Shown here piece after piece: positions 49,221 to 62,450 of a stretch of DNA of 64,000 nt. Origin of the DNA: Ricinus communis (lineage: Eukaryota > Streptophyta > Magnoliopsida > Malpighiales > Euphorbiaceae); contig NC_063259.1 of NCBI RefSeq assembly GCF_019578655.1, positions 7,428,001-7,492,000 of the forward strand, written 5' to 3'. The stretch's first letter is position 1. Every line of letters begins with the position of its first letter. Both the position numbers and the translations under genes were made by a program. The notes below the pieces were generated by a model. The model was given only the letters and a program-made list of their open reading frames with translations, was not told the DNA's origin and made no database searches.

Positions 49221-52200
49221 TTGTTTTCTCAGTTATAAATATACACTTTTTACGTAGTTATTTTCTTATATTGATAAACATACTACTTTTACGGTGTCCT
49301 TTTCTCATATTAAATTATTAGTACTATTATGGGGTTGTTTTCTCAAATTTATAAATATACATTTTACGAGATTATTTTCTTATATTAAATATACCACTTT
49401 TACGGAGTTGTTTTCTCATATTAAATTATTAACACTATTATAGGGTTGTTTTCTCAAATTCATAAATATACACGTTTTACGAGGTTATTTCCTTATCTGG
49501 ACATATATACACCATTTACTTAGGTGGTTTTCTCAAATTCATAAATATACACATTTTATGGGTATATTATCTTATATTCATAAATATACTACTTGTACGG
49601 GTCGTTTCCTCATATTAAATTATTAGCACTATTGTGGGGTTCTTTTCTCAAATTTATAAATATATACGTTTTACGGGGTTATTTTCTTATATTCATAAAT
49701 ATACCAATATTACGGGTTGTTTTCTCATATTCATAAATATACATGTTTTACGGAATTATTTTCTTGTATTGATATAAACACCACTTTTACGGGGTCGTTT
49801 TCTCATATTAAATTATTAGCAATATTGTGGAGTTCTTTTCTCAAATTCATAAGTATACACATTTTACGAGGTAGTTTTCTTATATCGACAAACATAACCC
49901 ATCTACGGAGTTGTTTTCTCAGATATATAAATATACTCTTTTTACGTAATTATTTTCTTATATTGATAAATATACCACTTTTACGGGGTCGTTTTCTCAT
50001 ATTATATTATTAGCACTATTATGGGGTTGTTTTGTCAAGTTCATAAATATACACGTTTTACGGAGTTATTTTCATATTTTGATAAATGTGCCACTTTTAC
50101 GGGGTAATTTTCTCATATTAAATAATTAGCACTATTATCGGGTTATTTTTTCAAATTCATATATATACACATTTACGAGGTTGTTTCTTATATCGACAAA
50201 TATACCACATTTGCGGGATTGTTTTCTCAAATTCACAAATATACACGTTTTAAGGGATTATTTTGTTATATTGATAAATATTCCACTTCTACGGGGTCAT
50301 TTTCTTAAATACATAAATATACATGTTTTACGGGGTTATTTTCTTATATTGATAAACATACCACTTCTACGGGGTCGTTTTCTTAAATTCATTAATATAC
50401 ACGTCTTACGGGGTTATTTTCTTATATTGATAAATATACCACTTTTACCGGACTGTTTTCTCATATTAAATTACTAGCACTATTATGGGGTTGTTTTCTA
50501 AAATTCATTAATATACACGTTTTACGAGATTATTTTCTTATATTGATAAATATACCACTTTTACGGGATTGTTTTCTCATATTAAATTATTAATACTATA
50601 ATGGGGTTATTTTCTCAAATACATAAATATACACGTTTTACGAGATTATTTTCTTATATTAATAAATGTACCACTTTACGGGGCCATGTTCTAATATTAA
50701 AATATTAGAACTATTGTGGGTTTGTTTTCTCAAATTCATAAATATACATGTTTTACGAGGTTATTTTCTTATATCGACAAACATACCCTATTTATGGGGT
50801 CCTTTTCTCAAATTCATTAATATACACGTTTTATGGGGTTATTTTCTTATATTGATGAATATACCACTTTTAGATGGTCGTTTCCTCATAATAAATTATT
50901 AGCACTATTATAGGGTTGTTTTCAATTCAAATATACCGTTTCTGAGGTTGTTTACTATCGACATATACCACAATTTACGTGTCATTTCTCAATTCATAAA
51001 TATACCCGTTTTGCCGGATTATTTTCTTATTTTGATAAGTATACCACTTTTACGGGCTCGTTTTCTCATATTAAATTATTAGCACTATTTTGGGGTTGTT
51101 TTTTCAAATTCATAAATATACATGTTTTACGAGTTTATTTTCTCATATCGACAAATATACCCTATTTACGAGGTCATTTTCTCAAATTCATAAATATACA
51201 AGTTTTACGGAGTTATTTTCTTATATTGATAAATATACCACTTTTACGAGGTCGTTTTCTCATATTAAATTATTAGCACTATTATGCGGTTGTTTTCTCA
51301 AAGTTATAAATATACACGTTTTACGGAGTTCTTTTCCTATATTGATAAATATACCACTTATACGGGATCGTTTTCTCTAATTCATAAATATACACATTTT
51401 ACGGAGTTATTTCTTATATTGATAAATGTGCCACTTTTAAGGGGTCGTTTTCTTATATTATATTTTTAGCACTATTATGGGGTTATTTTCTCAAATTCAT
51501 AAATATACACGTTTTACGATATTATTTTCTTATATCGACAAATATACCCCATCTAAGGAAGTTGTCTTCTCAAATTCATAAGCATATACGTTTTACGGGG
51601 TTATTTTCTTATATTGATAAACATACCACTTTTACGAGATCGTTTCCTCAGATTAAATTATTAGCACTATTATGGGTTGTTTTCTCAAATTCAAAAATAC
51701 CGTTTCGAGTTATTACTTATATAAATAAATATACCCCATTTATGATGTCGTTTTATCAAATTCATAAATATACCCATTTTGCCGGATTCTTTTCTTATTT
51801 TGATAAATATAATACTTTTACGGGGTCATTTTCTCATATTAAATTATTAGCACTATTTTGGAGTTGTTTTCTAGATTCATAAATATACACGTTTTACGAT
51901 GTTATATCGACAAATGTACCCCATCTACGGAGTTGTTTTCTCAAATTCATAAATATACATGTTTTACGGGGTTATTTTCTTATATTGATAAATATACCAC
52001 TTTTATGTGGTCGTCCTCTCATATTAAATTATTAACACTATTATGGGGTTGTTTTCTCAAATTCATAAATACACAGGTTTTACGAGGTTATTTTCTTATA
52101 TTGATAAATATACCACTTTTACGGGGTCATTTTTCATATTAAATTATTAGCATTATTATGGGGCTGTTTTCTCGAAATCTTAAATATACACGTTTTGCCG

Positions 52201-54419
52201 GATTCTTTTCTTATTTTGATAAATATAATACTTTTACGGGGTCATGTTCTCATATTAAATTATTAGCACTATTTTGGAGTTGTTTTTTAGATTCATAAAT
52301 ATACACGTTTTACGATGTTGTTCTGTTATATCGACAAATAAACCCCATCTACGGACTTGTTTTCTCAAATTCATTAATATACATGTTTTATGGGGTTATT
52401 TTCTTATATTGATATAAACACCACTTTTACGGGGTCGTTTTTTCATATTAAATTATTAGCAATATTGTGGAGTTCTTTTCTCAAATTCATAAGTATACAC
52501 GTTTTACGAGATAGTTTTCTTATATCGACAAACATACCCCATCTACGGAGTTGTTTTCTCAGATTTATAAATATACTCTTTTTACGTAATTATTTTTTTA
52601 TATTGATAAATATACCACTTTTACGGGGTAGTTTTCTCATATTAAATTATTAGCAATATTATGGAGTTGTTTTGTCAAGTTCATAATTATACACGTTTTA
52701 CGGAGTTATTTTCTTATTTTGATAAATATGGGGTCATTTTCTCATATTAAATAATTAGCACTATTATCGGGTTACTTTTTCAAATTGATAAATATACACA
52801 TTTACGAGGTTGTTTTCTTTTATTGACAAATATACCCAATTTGCGGGGTTGTTTTCTCAAATTTACAAATATACACGTTTTACGGGATTATTTTCTTATA
52901 TTGATAAATATACCACTTCTACGGGGTTATTTTCTTATATTGATAAACGCACCACTTCTACGGGGTCGTTTTCTCAAATTCATAAATATACACGTCTTAC
53001 GGGGTTATTTTCTTATATTGATAAATATACCACTTTTACCGGGCTGTTTTCTCATATTAAATTATTAGCACTATTATGGATTTATTTTCTAAAATTCATA
53101 AATATACACGTTTTACGAGATTATTTTCTTATATTTATAAATATACCACTTTTACGGGATTGTTTTCTCATAATAAATTATTAACACTATTATGGGGTTG
53201 TTTTCTCAAATACATAAATATGCACGTTTACGGGATTATTTTCATAAATTGATAAATGTACCACTTTTACTGGGTCATGTTCTAATATTAAATTATTTGA
53301 ATTATTGTTTTATTTTCTCAAATTCATAAATATACACATTTTACGAGGTTATTTTCTTATATCGACAAACATACTCTATTTGTGGGGTCCTTTTCTAAAA
53401 TTCATTAATATACACGTTTTACGATGTTATTTTCCTATATCGATAAATATACCCCATCTACGGAGTTGATTTCTCAAATTCATAAATATACACATTCTAC
53501 GGGGTCATTTTCTTATATTGATGAATATACCACTTTTACGCGGTCGTTTTCTCATATTAAATTATTAGTACTATTATGGGGTTGTTTTCTCAAATTTATA
53601 AATATACGCGTTTTACGGGATTCTTTTCTTATATCAAATATACCACTTTTACGGAGTTGTTTTCTCAAATTCATAAATATACACGTTCTACGAGGTTATT
53701 TTCTTATATCGACAAACATACCCCTTCTACGGAGTTGTTTTCTCATATTTATAAATATACACTTTTTATGTAGTTATTTTCTTATATTGATAAATATACC
53801 ACTTTTACGGGGTCATTTTCTCATATTAAATTATTAGCACTATTATGGGGTTGTTTTCTTATATTGATAAATATACCACTTTAAAGTCGTTTACCAAATT
53901 CTTAAATATAGACATTTTATGGAGTTATTTTCTTATTTTGATAAATATACCACTTTTACCGGGTTGTTTACTTATATTAAATTATTAGCACTATTTTGGG
54001 GTTGTTTTCTCAAATTCATAAATACACAGGTTTACGAGGTTATTATCTTATATCGACAAATATACCGCATCTACGAAGTTGTTTTCTTAAATTTATAAAT
54101 ATATACTTTTTACGGGGTTATTTTCTTATTTTGATAAATATACCACTTTTACGGGGACGTTTTCTCATATTAAATTATTATCACTATTATGGTGTTGTTT
54201 TCTCAAATTCAATAATATACACGTTTTACAAGATTATTTTCTTATATGGATAGATATACCCCATTTACTATGTCGATTTCTCAAATTCATAAATATACAT
54301 GTTTTACGGGGTCATTTTCTTATATTGATAAATATACCAATTTTACAGGATCATTTTCTCATATTAAATTATTAGCACTATTATGGGGTTCTTTTCTCAA
54401 ATTTATTAATATACACGTT

Positions 54420-57400
54420 TTACGGAGTTCTTTTCTTATATTGATAAATATACCGCTTCTGCGGGGTCGTTTTCTCAAATTCATGAATACACACGTTATA
54501 CGGAGTTATTTCATTAATTTTATAAATATACCACTTTTACGTTTTCGTTTCTTCATATTAAATTATTAGCACTATTATGGGCTTGTTTTCTCAAATTTAT
54601 AAATATACACGTTTTGCTGGGTTATTTTCTTATATTGATAAATATATCACAACTACGGGGTCGATTTCTCATATTCCTAAATATAAACGTTTTACGGGGT
54701 TATTTTCCTATATTGATATATATACCACATTTACTGGGTTGTTTTCCCATTTTAAATTATTAGCACTATTATGGGGTTGTTTTCTCAAATTCGTATATAT
54801 ACACGTTTTACGAGGTTATCTTCTTATATCAACAAATATACCCCATTTACTAGGTTGTTTTCTCAAATTCATAAATATGCACATTTTACGAGGTTATTTT
54901 CTTATATCGACAAATATACCCTATTTACGAGGTCATTTTCTCAAATTCATAAATATATATGTTTTACGGGGTTATTTTCTTATATTGATAATTATACCAC
55001 TTTTACGGGGACGTTTTCTCCTATTAAATTATTAACATTATTATGGGGTTGTTTTCCCAAATTCATAAATATACACGTTTTATGAGGTTATTTTCTTATA
55101 TTGATAAATATACTACTTCCACGAGGTCGTTTTCTCAAATTCATAAATATACACGTTTTACTATGTTATTTTCTTATATTGATAAATATACCATTTTTAT
55201 AGCATTATTTTCTAATATTAAATTATTAGCACTATTATGGGCTTGTTTTCTAAAATTTAAAGATATACACATTTTATGAGGTTATTTTTTTATATCGACA
55301 AATCTACCCTATTTATAAGGTCGTTTTCTAAAATTCATAAATATACACGTTTTACGGGATTATTTTCTTATATTGATAATATACCACTTTTACGGGGTCG
55401 TTTTGTCATAATATGTTATTGGCACTATTATGAGGTTGTTTTCTGAAATTCATAAATATACACGTTTTACGGGGTTATTTTCTTATATTGATAAATATAC
55501 AACTTCTGCGGGGTCATTTTTTCAAATTCATAAATATACTGCGTTTCTGAAATTATTTAATTATTTTGAAAATATATCACTTTACTGGTCGTTTTCTCAT
55601 GTTAAATTATTAGAACTATTATGTGGTTGTTTTCTCAAATTCATAAATATACTCATTTTACGAGGTTGTTTTCTTATATCGAAATATACCCTATTTACGG
55701 GGTAGTTTTTCAAATTATAAATATCCCGTTTTGAGTTATTTTCTTATATTGATAATATAACACTTTACGGATTTGTTTTCTCATATTAAATTATTAGCAC
55801 TATTATGGGGTTATTTTCTCAAATTCATAAATATACACGTTTTACGAGATTATTTTCTTATATCGATAAATATACCCCATTTACGAGGTCATTTTCTTAA
55901 ATTTATAAATATACACATTTTACGGGGTTATTTTTTATATTGATAAATATACCACTTTTAAAAGTCGTTTTCTCATATTAAATTATTAGCACCTATTATG
56001 GGCTTGTTTTTGTAAATTCTTGAATATACCGCGTTTGAGGTTATTTTCTTATATTGATTAATATACCACTTCTACGAGATCATTTTTTTAAATTCATAAC
56101 TATACACGTTTTACATTCTTATTTTCTTATATTGATATATATACCACTTTTTACGGGATCATTTTCTAATATTAAATTATTAACACTACTATGGGATTAT
56201 TTTTATATATTTATAAATATACACGTATTACGAGGTTATTATCTTAAATCGACAAACATACCCCATTTACGAGGTCGTTTTCTCAAATTCATAAATATAC
56301 ACGTTCTACGGGTTTATTTTCTTATATTGATAAATATAACACTTTTACGGCGTCGTTTTCTCATATTAAATTATTAGCACTATTATGTGGTTGTTTTCTC
56401 AAATTTAAAAATATACAAGTTTTACGGGGTTATTTTCTTATACTGATAAATACACCACTTTTACGGGGTTGTTTTCTCATATTAAATTATTAGCACTATT
56501 ATGGGATTGTTTTCTCAAATTCATAAATATACACGTCTTACAAGGTTATTTTCTTACATCGATAAATATACCCCATTTACGAGGTCATGTTCTAAAATTC
56601 AAAAATATACACGTTTTACGGGGTTATTTTCTTATATTGATAAATATAACACTTTTACATGGTAATTTTCTCATATTAAATTATTACCACTATTATGGGT
56701 TTTTTTCAAATTGATAAATATACACGTTCTACGATGTTATTTTCTTATATTGATAAATATAACACTTTTACGGAGTCGTTTTCTCATATTAAAATTATTA
56801 CCAATATTATGTGTCTGTTTTCTCAAATTCATAAATATAAACGTTTTACGGGGTTATTTTCGTATATTGATAAATATACCACTTCTACAAGGTCGTTTTC
56901 TCGCATTCATAAATAAACACTTTTTACAGGTTTATGTTCATATATTGATAAACATACCACTTTTACAGGGTCGTTTTTTCGTATTAAATTATTAGCACTA
57001 TTATGGGGTTATTTTCTAAAATTTATAAATATACACGTTTTATGGAATTATTTTGTTATATTGATAAATATACCACTTCTACAGGGTCGTTTTCTCAAAT
57101 TCATAAATATACACGTTTTACGTGATTTGTTGTTTTTCTTATATAGGTCAAACATATACCTCATCTATAGAGTTGTTTTCTCAAATTTATAAATATACAC
57201 CTTTTACGCGGTTCTTTTCTTATACTGATAAATATACCTTTTTTACGGGGTCGTTTTCTCATATTAAATTATTAGAACTATTATGGGATTGTTTTCTCAA
57301 ATTTATAAATATACACGTTTTACTGGATTATTTTCTTATATTGATAAATATATCACTACTAAGGGGTCGTTTTCTCATATTCATAAATATACACGTTTTA

Positions 57401-60400
57401 CGGGGTTATTTTCTTATATCGACAAATATACCCCATTTACGAGGTCGTGTTCTGACATTCATATATATACACGTTTGACAGTGTTATTTTATTATATTGA
57501 TAATTATACCACTTTTACAGAGTCGTTTCCTCATATTAAATTATTAGCACTATTATGGGATTGTTTTCTCAAATTCATAAATATATACGTTTTACGTGGT
57601 TGTTTTCTTATATCGACAAATATACCCCATTTACGAGGTCGTGTTCTGACATTCATATATATACACGTTTTACAGTGTTATTTTATTATATTGATAATTA
57701 TACCACTTTTACAAAGTCGTTTCCTCATATTAAATTATTAGCAATATTATGGTGTTGTTTTCTCAAATTCATATATAAACCCGTTTTACGAAGTTATTTT
57801 CTAACATCGACAAATATACCTCATTTGCGAGGTCATTTTCTGAAACCCACAAATACATACATTTTACGGGGTTATTTTCTTATTTTGATAAATATAACAC
57901 TTTTACGGGGTCGTTTTCTCATATTAAATTATTACAACTATTATGGAGTTGTTTTCTTAAATTTATAAAGATACACGTTTTTCAGGGGTATTTTCTTATA
58001 TTGATAAATATACCACTTCTACGGGGTCGTTTTTTCAAATTCATAAATATATGTGTTTTATGAGGTCATTTTCTTATATCGACATACATACCCCATCTAT
58101 AGATTTTTTTCTCAAATTTATAAATATAAACCTTTTACGGGGTTATTTTTCTATATTGATAAATATACCAATTTTACGGAGTCATTTTCTCATATTAAAT
58201 TATTAGCACTATTATGGGGTTTTTTCTCAAATTGATAAATATACACGTTCTACGAGGTTATTTTCTTATATTGATAAATATAACACTTTTACGGAGTCGT
58301 TCTCTCATATTAAATTATTACCAATATTATGGGATTGTTTTCTCAAATTCATAAATATAAACGTTTTACGGGGTTATTTTCTTACATTGATAAATATATT
58401 ACTTTTACAGGGTCGTTTTCTCGCATTCATAAATATACACGTTTTACAGGGTTATTTTCATATATTGATAAACATACCACTTTTACAGGGTCGTTTTCTC
58501 GTATTAAATTATTAGCACTATTATGGGGTTGTTTTCTAAAATTTATAAATATACACGTTTTACGGGATTATTTTGTTATATTGATAAATATACCACTTCT
58601 ACAGGGTCATTTTCTCAAATTCATAAATATACACGTTTTACGCGGCTGTTTTCTTATATCGTCCAACATACCTCATCTACGGAGTTGTTTTCTCAAATTT
58701 ATAAATATACACCTTTTGCGCGGTTATTTTCTTATACTGATAAATATGCCATTTTTACGGGGTCGTTTTCTCATATTAAATTATTAGCACTATTATGGGG
58801 TTGTTTTCTCAAATTTATAAATATACACGTTTTACTGGATTATTTTCTTATATTGATAAATATATCACTGTAACAGGGTCATTTTCACATATTCATAAAT
58901 ATACACGTTTTACGGGGTTATTTTCTTATATTGATATATATACCAGATTTGCGGGGTCATTTTCTCATATTAAATTATTAGCACTATTGTGGGGTTGTTT
59001 TCTCAAATTCATAAATATGCACGTTTTACGAGGTTATTTTCTTATATCAGCGAATATACCCTATTTCCGGGGTTGTTTTCTCAAATTTATGACTATAAAC
59101 GTTTTACAGAGTTAGTTTCTTATATTGATAAATATACCACTTTTACGGGGTTATTTCTCATATTAAATTATTAGCACTATTATGGTGTTGTTTTTCTCAA
59201 ATTTATAAATATAAACATTTTACGAGGTTATTTTCTTATATCGACAAATATACTCCATTTACGATGTCGTTTTCTCAAATTCAAAAATATACATGTTTTA
59301 CGGGATTATTATCTTATTTTGATAAATATTCCACTTTTACGGGATCGTTTTACGAGGTTCTTTTCTTATATTGATAAATATACCGCTTCTGCAGGGTCGT
59401 TTTCTCAAATTCATGAATACACAACTTATACGGAGTTATTTCATTATTTTTATAAATATACCACTTTTACGTTGTCGTTTCTTCATATTAAATTATTAGC
59501 ACTATTATGGGCTTATTTTCTCAAATTTATAAATATACACGTCTTACTGGGTTATTTTCTTATATTGATAAATATATCACAACTACGGGGTCGATTTCTC
59601 ATATTCCTAAATATAAACGTTTTACGGGGTTATTTTCTTATATTGATATATATACCACATTTACTGGGTTGTTTTCTCATTTTAAATTATGAGCACTATT
59701 ATGGGGTTGTTTTCTCAAATTCGTATATATACACGTTTTACGAGGTTATCTTCTTATATCAACAAATATACCCCCATTTACTGGGTTGTTTTCCCAAATT
59801 CATAAATATGCATATTTTACGAGGTTATTTTCTTATATCGACAAATATACCCTATTTACGAGGTCATTTTCTCAAATTCATAAATATATATGTTTTACGT
59901 GGTTATTTTCTTATATTTATAATTATACCACTTTTACGGGGACGTTTTCTCCTATTAAATTATTAACATTATTATGGGGTTGTTTTCTCAAATTCATAAA
60001 TATACACGTTTTATGAGGTTATTTTCTTATATTGATAAATATACCACTTCCACGAGGTCGTTTTCTCGAATTCATAAATATACATGTTTTACTAGGTTAT
60101 TTTCTTATATGGATAAATATACCATTTTTATAGCATTATTTTCTAATATTAAATTATTAGCACTATTATGGGCTTGTCTTCTAAAATTTAAAGATATACA
60201 CATTTTACAAGGTTATTTTCTTATATCGACAAATCTACCCTATTTATAAGGTCGTTTTCTAAAATTCATAATCGTTTTCTCAAATTCATAAATATACACG
60301 TTTTACTAGGTTATTTTCTTATATGGATAAATATACCATTTTTATAGCATTATTTTCTAATATTAAATTATTAGCACTATTATGGGCTTGTCTTCTAAAA

Positions 60401-62450
60401 TTTAAAGATATACACATTTTACAAGGTTATTTTCTTATATCGACAAATCTACCCTATTTATAAGGTCGTTTTCTAAAATTCATAAATATACACGTTTTAT
60501 GGGGTTATTTTCTTATATTGATAAATATACCACTTTTACGGGGTTGTTTTCTCATAATATGTTATTGGCACTATTACGAGGTTGTTTTCTGAAATTCATA
60601 AATATACACGTTTTACGGGGTTATTTTCTTATATTGATAAATATAAAACTTCTACGGGGTCATTTTTTTTAAATTCATAAATATACACGTTTTACGGAGT
60701 TATTTAATTCTTTTGAAAAATATACCACTTTTACGAGGTCGTTTTCTCATGTTAAATTATTAGAACTATTATGTGGTTGTTTTCTCAAATTCATAAATAT
60801 ACTCATTTTACGAGGTTGTTTTCTTATATCGAGAAATATACCCTATTTACGGGGTAGTTTTCACAAATTTATAAATATCCACGTTTTACAGGGTTATTTT
60901 CTTATATTGATAATTATAACACTTTTACGGGATTGTTTACACATATTAAATTATTAGAACTATTATGGGGTTATTTTCTCAAATTCATAAATATACACGT
61001 TTTACGAGATTATTTTCTTATATCGAGAAATATACCCTATTTACGGGGTAGTTTTCACAAATTTATAAATATCCACGTTTTACGGGGTTATTTTCTTATA
61101 TTGATAATTATAACACTTTTACGGGGTTGTTTACACATATTAAATTATTAGCACTATTATGGGGTTGTTTTCTCAAATTCATAAATATACACGTTTTACG
61201 AGATTATTTTCTTATATCGATAAATATACCCCATTTACGAGGTCATTTTCTTAAATTTATAAATATACACATTTCACGGGGTTATTTTCTTATATTGATA
61301 AATATACCACTTTTACGGGGTCGTTTTCTCATATTAAATTATTAGCACTATTATGGGCTTGTTTTTGTAAATTCTTGAATATACACGTTTGACGGGGTTA
61401 TTTTCTTATATTGATTAATATACCACTTCTACGAGATCGTTTTTTTAAATTCATAACTATACACGTTTTACATTGTTATTTTCTTATATTGATATATATA
61501 ACACTTTTTACGGGATCATTTTCTAATATTAAATTATTAACACTACTATGGGGTTGTTTTTATATATTCATAAATATACACGTTTTACGAGGTTATTATC
61601 TTAAATCGAAAAACATACCCCATTTACGAGGTCGTTTTCTCAAATTCATAAATATACACGTTCTACGGGTTTATTTTCTTATATTGATAAATATAACACT
61701 TTTACGGCGTCGTTTTCTCATATTAAATTATTAGCACTATTATGTGGTTGTTTTCTCAAATTTAAAAATATACAAGTTTTACGGGGTTATTTTCTTATAC
61801 TGATAAATACACCACTTTTACGGGGTTGTTTTCTCATATTAAATTATTAGCACTATTATGGGATTGTTTTCTCAAATTCATAAATATACAGATCTTACAT
61901 GGTTATTTTCTTACATCGATAAATATACCCCATTTACGAGGTCATGTTCTAAAATTCATATATATACACATTTTACGGGGTTATTTTCTTATATTGATAA
62001 ATATAACACTTTTACATGGTAATTTTCTCATATTAAATTATTACCACTATTATGGGTTTTTTTTCAAATTGATAAATATACACGTGCTACGAGGTTATTT
62101 TCTTATATTGATAAATATAACACTTTCACGGAGTCGTTTTCTCATATTAAAATTGTTACCAATATTATGGGTCTGTTTTCTCAAATTCATAAATATAAAC
62201 GTTTTACGGAGTTATTTTCTTATATTGATAAATATACCACTTCTACAAGGTCGTTTTCTCGCATTCATAAATATACACGTTTTACAGGGTTATTTTCATA
62301 TATTGATAAACATACCACTTTTACAGGGTCGTTTTTTGTATTAAATTATTAGCACTATTATGGGGTTATTTTCTAAAATTTATAAATATACACGTTTTAC
62401 GGGATTATTTTGTTATATTGATTATATACCACTTCTACATGGTCGTTTTC
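54420..62450 (+). repeat. Pair of about 3-kb duplicated satellite segments
   Basis: About 54420-57100 and 59350-62450 share rare variants in the same order. Examples are the ccgcttctg subunit (54450 and 59380), tcgatttctcatattcct (54660 and 59590) and gggcttgtttttgtaaattc (56000 and 61355). The offset grows from about 4930 to 5357, explained in part by the 214-bp duplication and other unit gains in the second copy. Confidence 0.8.
60058..60485 (+). repeat. Recent 214-bp tandem duplication
   Basis: 60058-60271 and 60272-60485 are nearly identical. The first copy is cut at aaaattcata and joined to tcgttttctc, so the junction does not keep the 39-bp phase. The high identity suggests a young event or an assembly duplication. 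Confidence 0.85.

Noticed and set aside
48644..49321. 225-codon frame
   Set aside because: It crosses 500 unknown bases and joins LTR sequence to satellite; it is an artefact of the gap.
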